Shown piece by piece: positions 51,201-64,000 of a stretch of DNA of 64,000 nt. The stretch lies in the NCBI RefSeq assembly GCF_910596095.1, contig NC_056550.1, positions 18,198,501 to 18,262,500 of the forward strand, read 5' to 3'. The notes below the pieces were generated by a model, which worked only from the letters and a program-made list of their open reading frames with translations, did not search any database and was not told the origin of the DNA. The position numbers and the translations under genes are program-made. The stretch is from Thunnus maccoyii (Eukaryota; Chordata; Actinopteri; Scombriformes; Scombridae). Positions within the stretch are counted from its first letter, which is position 1. Every line of letters starts with the position of its first letter.

Positions 51201-53150
51201 GGTGCAAATGCGGAGGGGGAACCTCTAAAAGATGCCATGAAGAGCATTGTTCCTGTGCTCCTCAACAATGAAATTAAGGCCTATGACAAAATCCGCATCA
51301 TACTGCTCTACATATTCCACAAGAAAAAAGGTGGGCCCTTGACACAACTGTGTCTGTTTACAGTAATACCTATGTGACATTTTAAAACCAATATTTTTTT
51401 GTGCAAAAAAACATCAAGTTTTAAATAAAAGAGTTTTGTTTTCCATGTAGGCATCGGGGAGGAGAATCTCGCCAAGCTCATTCAGCATGCAAACATACAG
51501 GCAGACAGCAACATCATCACCAACCTGCAGAACCTGGGCTGTAACATTATAGCTGAGGTAAATTTCTTGATTTCCGTTTGACTATGGTCTTAATGTTTGT
51601 ATGTGAGTATTTCTTACATGTGTTATGTTGTTTTTTTTAGGGCCGCAACGCTGGTAAAATGCTGCCAGAGCCGAAGGTGCGCACAGAGAGCACATACGAT
51701 CTCTCTCGATGGACTCCCATCATCAAAGACGTCATGGAGGTATTAAAGCCGAAGTGAGGTTTCAGATGTTGCTGGCACACCTGCTCAGTTTTGCTTTCAG
51801 CTTTTTACACCATCTGTGTTTCTGTTTCCCAGGATGCCATTGAGGATAAACTGGACAGAAAGCAGTGGCCATTCATATCTGATCCTGCTCCCATCAATAC
51901 AACCCAGGCAGCAGTCAGGTGGGAACTAGAAAAAAGATCACTTTCATTTTATCAGAGTTTGCAATGTATATAAAGAAATTATTAAATGAAAGCATTCCAA
52001 GGAAATATTAGTTTGTAAAACAATTGTTGTTGTTTGTTTTTGAAGCAAGACAACTGTTAAATTGGGTAACAGGCAGATTATTTTTGTAAAATGAAAGCTT
52101 TTATCCCTGTAACTGAGATCGAGACAAGCTTTTGACAAAGTAAGTTGGAGATGAAAGGGTGAAATTAAGCCAGTTTTGCTTTGAATACTGAATATAATCC
52201 TACAGGGAATTCCCATCATGATGATGGTGCTTATACAAACCACTCTGATGGACCTGGGTGCACTCATAATCTGTATAATGCACAATGCCTGTCATCCTTT
52301 CCTTTTAGCAAAGTGCAGAATTAAAGCTGAGTAGTCATTAATATTAACACTAGAATACAGGCTGACTATACAGGGATGGTTGTGTAAAACCAGACATGGA
52401 AGTTGAACTTTTGTAACATTATAAAACTGATTAGCGGAAGTAGTAAGCAGAGAATTACAATAAAATATAAATACAATATCAGCTTGAACTTAAGTTAAGA
52501 CCGGAAAAAAGTCATTTCTCTGCTTGTTTCGGATTTCTGCTTCTTCTCAGGCGGCTTTATTTTCTTCCCCACGTGACATGCTTTATTTTTTAGGATTTTC
52601 ACATTCACATTAAATCATCAGGGTCAATTTCTTCTTAATACTGTATTAAAAGGAAATATTCCATGATATTTTGAGTGGTTGCTGTTTAATTGAAATTGAA
52701 ATGATTAGTGAAGGATCATGTATCTGTAATAAAACTGGCGGCTCACAAACAAACTTTCATTTAGTTACTTGTTGCTAAATTATTGTTTTTATTCTTTTAC
52801 AGCAGTGCACGTTTTGGACACTGGCACAAAAATAAATCTCCAACAGAGTATCGTTCTGGCCCGCGGCTTATCATTTTTGTGATTGGTGGCGTGTCACAGT
52901 CAGAGATGCGCTCTGCCTACGAAGTCACTCGAGCCACTGACGGGAAATGGGAAGTGCTGATTGGTAAGCAATTGCTGTTGTGAAGCAACATGATTTTTCT
53001 GCTTCCTCCTAAGAATATAGCATTCAAGAGGTTTTGCCTTTATTCAATATATAATTTTTCTCCTTGACAGGCTCAACTCACATCCTGACTCCAACCAGCT
53101 TCCTTAATGACCTGAAGAGTCTGGACCAAGTTCCTAATCCTGATTGTTAG
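42284..53150 (+). CDS. stxbp2: Syntaxin-binding protein 2 (Munc18-2)
   Basis: A Sec1/Munc18 protein that clasps syntaxin and drives SNARE-mediated exocytosis, notably granule release in blood and epithelial cells. Exons: 42284-42320, 45501-45550, 45640-45721, 46268-46344, 46442-46517, 46684-46787, 47309-47457, 47548-47632, 48314-48444, 48571-48678, 49097-49154, 49272-49337, 49433-49513, 51189-51330, 51451-51557, 51641-51739, 51833-51918, 52803-52963, 53071-53150. Every junction is GT-AG and phase-consistent, giving 592 aa (human 593). It starts [31 protein letters not shown] and [15 protein letters not shown] favour STXBP2 over STXBP1. Family landmarks include [49 protein letters not shown] and [14 protein letters not shown]. 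The first intron (3.2 kb) holds a fold-back repeat, and intron 13 (1.7 kb) holds a possible cryptic exon. Confidence 0.95.
43139..43341. repeat. Long fold-back (inverted repeat) element in stxbp2 intron 1
   Basis: The arm at about 43139-43221 (with TGAGGTCATAGTTGG) is repeated inverted at about 43262-43341 (with AACTATGACCTCA). The best-matching core is about 57 bp per arm (43163-43221 against 43262-43317), with a loop of about 40 bp. The tail at about 43425-43470 carries GGTGTACCTAATAAAGTGGC, a sequence common to fish repeats. Probably a MITE. Confidence 0.65.
49884..49920 (+). other. stxbp2: Possible cryptic or poison exon in stxbp2 intron 13
   Basis: A 37-nt segment lies between a good acceptor (TTTTATCACACAG) and a consensus donor (GTAAGT). 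Its length is not a multiple of 3, so inclusion would shift the frame and meet a stop in the next exon. It is not part of the standard protein. Confidence 0.2.
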
Positions 53151-53784
53151 ACCCTGAACAGGGAAGAGCGCATTTGAATAAGGGTTTAGTCTTTCTTCTG
53201 AGATGATTGGTTGCCGATCTTGTCACAGCATCTCTGACATCAGAAGTGAAACATGAGGAGAAATTTTAGATGTAGATGGAAGGAAATGTTTGTGATGCTT
53301 TATTTTATTTTAGAAGGTTCTTCTTATTGTTTGTTGTGAAATTGGTTCTGTATACTTCTGTGATTGAAATTATGTTGAAAATATTTAATTTGAATGTAGG
53401 TGTTATTAATATTTTGATTATTGTACTATTCTCATTCAAATTCTTATTTTTGTTACTATATATTTGATTTCCTTAGTTTTGTACTGAAAGGATTGTATCA
53501 TTCCCACAAAGCTGATCATCTCACACCAAAAATTTCATTCAAGTCTAATCTAGATGTATATAAGTCAATAAGTGTATGTACCTTATATCCAGGGACATTA
53601 AGTGTGTGATATCTGTCTTCTCTAGGTACCCTTTTTTTCCTCATCTGGGAAATTTCATCTCAGACAAAATGTCTCACCTGCTGTCTCGTGAAATCTTGCA
53701 CATTTACCTTTCAATTTAATATATTGCTGGGAGCAAATGTGGTGGTTGTGTGTTTCTTGGTTGTTAAAAGTAATATAAGTAAGT

Positions 53785-53790
53785 AATAAA
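53785..53790 (+). terminator. stxbp2: stxbp2 polyadenylation signal AATAAA
   Basis: A canonical hexamer 635 bp after the stxbp2 stop codon and about 700 bp before the next gene starts. It is the first AATAAA in the 3' flank. Confidence 0.6.
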
Positions 53791-53799
53791 GAAACATTA

Positions 53800-54488
53800 T
53801 ATGCACTCTAAATTGTGATTTAAAAGTTGTTTTAAATGTGTGACAAAACAATCTCAAATCAAGGTCCACTCACTAGCTTTTCTGAGCTTCTATGAATGTA
53901 TCAGACAGCTCAATTTGCTGTGAGTTTGAATATTTACAACCCTTTACAACCAGAACCAAATATTTGAGGTCTTATTAAAATGTGTGTATTATACTGATAA
54001 GTGTATCACAGCAGGGGCAGATTTGTTCATCTCAATACCGCGTGACCCAGGCATATGCCTTCTTGCTCCATATAATGACAATGTGGAAGCTTCAAAATGC
54101 AAACATGAACTTTAAGTATAGTGTTAGGTCAAAGGGCAGTCATGTACACCTACCAGTGAAAAAGATCATCCCTTTCCATGTTGAGGATTATGTTTTCATC
54201 TGGGATTACAGATGGTAATATTAAGAACGGGGCACTGGCTGGGGTCTTAATGGCAGTGGGTTAATACTCCGGACTTAACTCTGTTTAAAAGCCTTCCACC
54301 AAGCCATATCCAGTACACATTTGGAGAAACATCGAACAGGACCATATATTCCATTGCACATACAATAGATCCATTCAAGAAGTGTTGAATGGGATCTCGA
54401 TCAATAGTACATCTGTGCAACTTTCTTGACGTTTCGCATTTTACCTAGTTTTCAGTCAGGGACCTTTTCCCTTTTTGTATTATTTTTC
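53800..54488. other. stxbp2-pcp2 intergenic spacer
   Basis: A short spacer containing the presumed promoter and 5' UTR of the GoLoco gene. No clear TATA box, CpG island or repeat was seen. Confidence 0.4.
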
Positions 54489-57400
54489 ATGATGGCAGCT
54501 GCTGGAGTGGATTCAAAATCAGAAGCTACAGACACTGTGCAGGTAAGACCTTTGTACTGTAATAGCAGTTCTCAATTCTTGAAAGTTTGTACATTTTGAA
54601 GTATTTTGTTTTGATGGTTTACATTTTTGACTAATAATTTTATTCTTATTAGTGTTCAATGTGTATTTTTCAGATGTTTTTACAGATTTATATTATTCCT
54701 CAAAAGTTACCAAAAGAAGTAAATATTTTAAGTTATTACATTTATGCTTTGTCATAAGTATTTTATCACAATTTGTTGAAAGTGTAATATACTGTAATTT
54801 GTTACCTTTTAATATGATGCATTGATGTTTTAAATTGATCCCCAACATGAGTTCCAAGACTTTTATTGTGATATGGAGACAACTATACAGGACAACAGAT
54901 TTGGTGCCAAGGAGAAAAACATGAAGTAGTAGTTCATACTATTTGCCCATTCTTTTGGCTTATGTTCAATAGGAAACCCCTGAACAGGAGCATATCTTCA
55001 ACATGATGAGTTACTCACAGCGTGGACGAATGGACGATCAGTGTTGTGCCTTGAATCCTTCTAAAACCTCACAAACCAAAACCTCACCTACAGGTTGGGA
55101 CAGTAGACACAAAGATACCCTCTCCATTGTATGTTTCCTTTTGTAGATTTTTTCTTGATTGTTTCACCCCTGCTCCTCACAGGTTCAGACAATAAGAACT
55201 TCCTCAGTACCTCGGACAACATGCAGGGACGCTTTAATGACCAGGTACGCAAGTAAGGTTGTAAAGGGCTGACTGGATGTATCTGCACAGGTTGTGTGAT
55301 GAAGTAATGTCTGACCTCTGCTCCAAAATGTGACTTTTTCTCAGGAACCAGGGAGTAATAACCATCATGGCTCTGCACCTCAGATCTCCGTGACAGAGAG
55401 TACTCCAGATATGAACAGGAAGCTCCTGTCAGTGCCAGACAACCAATTACAGGTTCCCCCTCAGCGTGACCGCTCCAATTCCATAAAGGTCTGTTCTCTC
55501 CCACTGTGTCATTGTGGTTGCTTTAGCTATTACAGATTCTTTCTACTGACCTGTTTGATCATGTGTTATTAAATGTTGATCATCCTCATTTTGATCAGAT
55601 CATTATTGCACTGTTTTTGTCCAATAGGAAGAGACACCTGATGAGCAACAAAAGTTCATGAATATGATCAGCCACGGCCAACGTGGGCGCATGGATGACC
55701 AGCGCTGCTCCTTGAATGTTTGCAGGAGTGCTCCCTGCACACCCAAACACACAGACAGAAAGCCTGCTGCAAGTACAATAAACACAGGTGAATGATAAAT
55801 ATAACTGGCTGTATTACAAATATTTTTGTAAACATTTACAGAATTGTGTTGCAATTCTTGCAGTTGTCTTTTGCTTACCACCTCTTTATGACAGATCCCG
55901 TTTCAGACAAGTTGCATTGCCTATATAGTTACTTAACTATTACACATGTTTTCACATTTCATCTTCCCAGCCTCAGATTCTGATATGTTCTTCAGCCTCT
56001 TGGCCAACACTCAGAGCAGACGGCTCGATGACCAGCGAGTATCTCTTGCATCATTACCAGGATTACAGAAAGAAAATCCTAAATCCATGACAGAAGAAGA
56101 TTCAAACGACTTGAGTGACATCGTCTCTAAAATTCAGGTTAGTCCTTCCAACTTTTCTTTTAAACACCTAATATTTTTGACATCAATGCATGAAAGTATC
56201 AAATCCAAAATAGTGACCTTTTGTCTTCCTTTAAATGTTGCACAAATATGAAACTAGAATGTTAACAAAATATGCAAATGAAATTTAATTTGTTGGATGG
56301 CACAAAAGGCCAAACAGCCATGAATTTACAGCAAACAGTTTCACTCTTCCCCATGTTTGGGATGTATAGTGCTTCAAAGTCTGTTTAGAAGAAAATGTCA
56401 TGTTAAAGCATGCCATGAACTAACAGCTTGTAGCTTTAAGAATGGTTGACATGGGACGATTTTTACAGGTGCTGAAAGCTGTGATATATCATTTGCATTC
56501 AAAATAGTTGACATTCATTATCTTCTGCTCGTTGTGATGTGGAACTGTATGCCTTAAAGGAGTCTGCAACTAAATAAAAAATGGTGGGAAATGGTCCAAT
56601 TAATTTTCAGGGTTCCAGAATGGACGACCAAAGGTGCTCCCTACCCAAGATCCTGACCCCCGAGGCCCAGTCTTCAAAGGATAAGATTGGTTCAGGTCCT
56701 CCACGTTCATCCTCCTTCAGCCCTGGCTCAGACATAGAACGTGCAAAGAGCAAAGATAAAGCATCTTCAAAACAGGTATATGCACAAGTCACTTTAATTT
56801 TTCACCTCGGGAGGTAAAGCCAGTTACATTTAGAACAATGATGTTTTAAATCTGCAATCTTAATGCCTTTTTCACCATCTAGGTTTTGACTCCAACTGAA
56901 CAGGATGATTTTTTTAGCTTCATGAGTCATGCCCAGCGTGGGCGAATGGACGAACAGCGATGTGTCTTAAACCCGAGTCCCAAGTCCACACCTAAACACA
57001 AGCCCACTGAGAGTACAGCGCCCAAAGGTTAGAGGTTTGCTTTCCACTCTTCTTCTACTCTTCCACTGTTCTTATTTAATAACTCCACATTACACATTTG
57101 ATCATTCAGCTAATATGTCTCTTTTGTACTCCCCCAGGTCCAGATTCTGAAAAGTTCTTCAGCCTGTTGGCCAACTCTCAGGGCCGACGGCTTGATGACC
57201 AGCGAGTATCTCTTCCTTCATTGCCAGGAATACGGAATGGAGGCACAACATCAGCTGCTGCAGAGATGGATGCAAGCCACTTGTGTTACATGGTCTCCAA
57301 AGTCCAGGTTAGCCCCATAATTAGCTTGGTGTAAAGACCATTGTGACAAGTTGTTGACTGTCATTTTGTCCTTCACACATTTAATTACAAATATAGGAAA

Positions 57401-59740
57401 TATTTAATAATACACCCAACTCTTTTGATACAATATGACTGCAGTTAATCCTATTTTCCTCCCACAGGGCTCAAGGATGGATGAACAGAGATGTTCTGCT
57501 CCCCAAATCTTACAGACTATAGGTACCCCATCTACTCAACGCAGGGACCATCCTACTTCAGACACATCTGATAAATCTCCCAGAAGGACTGGCCAACAGA
57601 AAGTGAGACTTCATGCTGCACAATGCACAGCTTAGAGTTTTGCCTGTACTTTTACTGTCCTGTAATCTCGTGTTCTTTTAAGTAAAGACGTTAAAATAAC
57701 ATCAGTGTTGGTGGACAGGGAGCCTCTGTTGTCTGTGTAATTTCTGAGTTGTCCCACTTCTCATTGCTTTCCTCTCTTTAAATCTTTTTTTAGGAGGCAT
57801 CTCCAGCTGAGCAGGACCAGTTCTTTAATATGATAAGTCATGCACAAGGTGGACGTATGGATGAGCAACGCTGCTCTTTACAACCGAGCAGAAGCACTCC
57901 TGCTACACCCACACACAATGGAAGTTCTTTAAATAATGTAACCACAGGTCAGAAAAACACACAGGGCACTTAGGGTCAAGTATGTGTTTTCTGTCTCTGA
58001 GATGCCATAAAAATAACACTTGACTCTCCGTAACAGGTGCAGAAGCTGACGCATTCTTTAAAATCATTGCCTCCAGTCAGGGTAGACGGCTAGACGATCA
58101 GCGTGTTGCACTTCCAACCCTGCCGGGGATTCGTGGGAATTCTGAAGGAAAACAAACTGGTCATACAAAAGTAGGTTGTAGGTTACACCCTATTTAAATA
58201 ATTAGTGGTGTGAACAAAAAGAACATTGCCAACTTAAATTCATTTCCTTGTTATTTTTGTGATTTCCAAACCCCAATGTGAATGGTATGCAGGCCTTGTG
58301 ACTACAGTACTGTAACTTGAGATCTATTCATGGGGGAAATGTCATACTTGAACCCAAGGTTCACCCTATAGAATAGTTGAGCAGAATAGATTTTTTTGCA
58401 CCTTAATGACTCCTCAGTCCTAGATATGGTGCATATTTGTACCATCTAATCACTGGTGTTATGAAGGAATACTTGACAGCTTGTCTGCCTTTTTTCTCAT
58501 TTTTCTTCTGCAAGGCTTCTGCCCCACACATTACTGTGGCTGAAAGTACACCAACAACACCAAGGAAGGACCGCTCCAGACCCTCCTCTCAACCCCAAAT
58601 TGCAGAATCTGGCTCCCCCAGAGCCATACCCAAGTCTGCCTCATTTAGTCCCGGGTCAGAATATCAGAAGCAAAATTCCCCAGGACAGGTAAAAAGTTGC
58701 CCTCAAATGCAAAACTATTTTCCTCAAGTGTGATTACTGGAAAACTGAATATGCAGAGGTCATATAAAAGGGTGTCAGTGCAATTTACACTTTACTGATC
58801 TGGTTGATCTTTAGTGCCTTGCACAAGTACATCAAATCGATGAGATGATGAGATGAAAAGATCTTACTTGCATGAGTCCAGTCTTTAGTGATGCACTGTT
58901 TAGCAGACAGTTTGTTCACTCTGACATGAATCATTACTACATGTGGGCAAATTGACCATACCCTATCAGAGATAGTGGTTTCAGTTAGGGGGAAAGAATA
59001 CTCCTCTCTCGGAGCTTCAAGTGTGAGTTTTGCTGAGGTGGGTCTCTTGCCCTTGTTGTGATTTTAAAGTTTTATCTTAATGCAAGACTAAAGAGTCACT
59101 GAAACACTTATATCACATAGAACAATGACATGATGTTTCTTTACAGCTTACAGTGAAGGTGTCTATGAGCTTCACACCACAACAGGTAAGCTGTGCCAAA
59201 GCTTGTATTGATAGTGAGCTATTTGCCCAAGGATGTGATCTTGATAATATATGTGTGCTTTCATCGATCCTTTTTTGACTCTTTTATCTGTCAAAGGGAC
59301 ATAAGAATATGGACCAGCCATGTACATTCCCAGAAGTCTTCCTCACTCTAGGAGCCCCAGGGGATAATCTTGTGATCCCTCTGAGTCCAGCACCTGGCAG
59401 ACCCCTTTCCTTCAACTTAAACCTTGTCCCAAAAGAAGGTGTTACATCCAGGCACTGCTCTCCAAGCCGTGCCAGTCCCAGGAAGGGCCGCTCAAGGCCA
59501 TCATCTCCCAACCAAGGAGCAACCAATGAACAGGGGAATGTCTTGACCAGGTCTATCAGCCCAGATGACGACTGCTTCTCTCTGATTGAGAAGGTTCATA
59601 CAGCCCAGCTGCAGAAGGGGATGGCTCAAGGAGAACAAAAATGGAAAGGGGATCCTGGAAAGGGGAGGGAAAAGGCAGAGCACGGAAAAGGAAAGGGGGG
59701 TGGAAAGAAAGATAAGAAGGATGGTGGAAACAAACAATAG
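54489..59740 (+). CDS. pcp2: Multi-GoLoco protein, expanded PCP2 (L7) orthologue
   Basis: GoLoco motifs bind GDP-bound G-alpha-i/o and block nucleotide exchange. Exons: 54489-54542, 54973-55093, 55183-55244, 55345-55488, 55628-55787, 55971-56137, 56611-56775, 56883-57027, 57138-57307, 57468-57602, 57794-57947, 58037-58170, 58515-58688, 59147-59185, 59297-59740. All junctions are GT-AG and in phase, giving 755 aa; mammalian PCP2 is about 100-136 aa with two motifs. Eight motifs keep the D-Q-R triad: exon 5 ([10 protein letters not shown]), 6 ([10 protein letters not shown]), 6/7 ([10 protein letters not shown]), 8 ([10 protein letters not shown]), 9 ([10 protein letters not shown]), 9/10 ([10 protein letters not shown]), 11 ([10 protein letters not shown]), 12 ([10 protein letters not shown]). 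Motifs in exons 2 (DDQCCAL) and 3 (NDQ then E) are degenerate, and exon 15 has a remnant ([13 protein letters not shown]). The B-type tail SLPGL/I matches human PCP2 (SSLPG). The C-terminus is a Lys/Gly-rich tail. The gene symbol rests on motifs plus synteny. Confidence 0.85.
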
Positions 59741-60146
59741 GTATGAGGAATCAATGGAAATGAAATATGAAGTGTTAGTAATTGGTAAAAAGAAGTTTAT
59801 CAGACAATTTTTATAAAATTGTATTTGTCAAACCCACAGTAAGCTGGGTAAGCTATTTGTTGAGGCATTTATTTATTTGTTTTTCCTCTTTGATAGTTAC
59901 ATGTTCAATAGGTGTACAGCATATATTGTTTATTTTGTTTCGAGCTCAGTTATGTAGTTGAGATCTCATTGCTTTACTTTTTTAAACAAACACTGTTGAA
60001 TATACTGTACTGTTAAAGATAATACTGAATTGATACTTTACTGTATTGATACTAGCTGCTCTTCCAAAGAGAGAAATTGTAAACAGGTTGGAATTACACC
60101 CATAACTCTGCCAAACTGTGTGAAACTATGAAGAAAACAGCAAAAC

Positions 60147-60152
60147 AATAAA
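60147..60152 (+). terminator. pcp2: pcp2 polyadenylation signal AATAAA
   Basis: A canonical hexamer about 410 bp after the pcp2 stop codon and before the convergent myosin gene's own signal. Confidence 0.55.
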
Positions 60153-60484
60153 CAGAAATGACAAAATTAAATGTGATCACCAATTCATATTTGCTCTTGA
60201 TTAGTTGAACCACATGAATAATAAATGAGCCTATATTGTAAGATCCTATTTCATTCATTGGTGCATCTCAGCTCGAGCACATGATGAAAAACAGGTTGTA
60301 AAGTTTGATCTTAACTGACATTGCAGCAAAGATTTCTGCAATATTTTGCCAGTTTGGTCTTCTTATTTACACACTGTTATAATATGGTTTCATGTAACTG
60401 TTATCCAAGCTAGATTGGGTATCTAAGGTTGAATATGACAAACAAGAAGTAAAAACAAAACAGAACACTTAAGATTTTTCAACA

Positions 60485-60490
60485 TTTATT
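60485..60490 (-). terminator. Myosin heavy chain polyadenylation signal (minus AATAAA)
   Basis: TTTATT on the plus strand reads AATAAA on minus, about 80 bp after the myosin stop codon. This gives a short 3' UTR typical of muscle myosin genes, and transcription converges with pcp2. Confidence 0.6.
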
Positions 60491-60568
60491 GAAGATTTAC
60501 AGACGACAATTTTCAAGCGGTTCATATTGTATGAACTCTGTTGAAATGATTCAGCTGGATGTTGTATC

Positions 60569-63826
<3,258 letters not shown>

Positions 63827-64000
63827 CTATAAATTCATAATAAGAAGCATGAAAGTCTTAATTTACATAATGTAGCACATACACAAACACAGAATGTCTT
63901 TACATTAACAACCTACCCAATTTCCTCATGGGGATTATTAAAGAGTAACTTCATTTTGTCATCTTAACTAAGAAACAGACAGACAAATTAAATCTTTCAT
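63827..64000. other. Myosin heavy chain intron, cut by the window edge
   Basis: AT-rich intronic sequence upstream of the first visible rod exon. No exon is recognisable before the window ends. Confidence 0.6.

Noticed and set aside
59284-59526. Minus-strand frame opposite pcp2 exon 15
   Set aside because: Antisense shadow of the exon.

Overview
This is vertebrate nuclear DNA, almost certainly from a ray-finned (probably percomorph) teleost. The evidence is spliced genes with GT-AG introns, fish-type class II transposon remnants (hAT, Harbinger-like, Tc1-like), many CA/TG microsatellites, and protein sequences close to fish and human orthologues. All exon models were assembled by hand from splice signals, reading-frame phase and remembered family sequences. 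No search was run.

Layout. (1) Positions 1-14.5 kb, minus strand: the complete coding region of brd4 in 18 coding exons, long isoform, with two bromodomains, the NPS and basic patches, the ET domain, a Gln/Pro-rich C-terminal half and the P-TEFb-interacting C-terminus. Its 3' UTR fills 1-2655. (2) About 14.7-36.2 kb: apparently the large 5' intron(s) and upstream region of brd4. It is full of decayed DNA transposons and ends at a CpG-dense region with a perfect CRE, which I propose as the promoter. (3) 38.1-39.3 kb, plus: pet100, a small cytochrome c oxidase assembly factor in four exons, behind a promoter with NRF1, E-box, CCAAT and ETS motifs. (4) 42.3-53.2 kb, plus: stxbp2 (Munc18-2), 19 coding exons, 592 aa, complete. 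(5) 54.5-59.7 kb, plus: a 15-exon gene for a 755-aa protein made of serial GoLoco (G-alpha-i/o regulatory) motifs. By motif type, the SLPG tail and neighbourhood it is the pcp2 orthologue, but it is about five times longer than the mammalian protein because an exon triplet has been repeated about four times. (6) 60.5-63.8 kb, minus: the 3' third of a sarcomeric (fast skeletal type) myosin heavy chain gene, which runs off the right edge.

PET100, PCP2 and STXBP2 are also immediate neighbours on human 19p13.2, and BRD4 lies on the same arm (19p13.12), so the window is a conserved vertebrate linkage block. The main novelty is the GoLoco array. It has eight motifs with an intact D-Q-R triad, two degenerate motifs at the N-terminus and one vestige at the C-terminus, which implies a protein able to bind several G-alpha-i/o subunits. 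No rRNA, tRNA, CRISPR, prokaryotic or viral genes were recognised.
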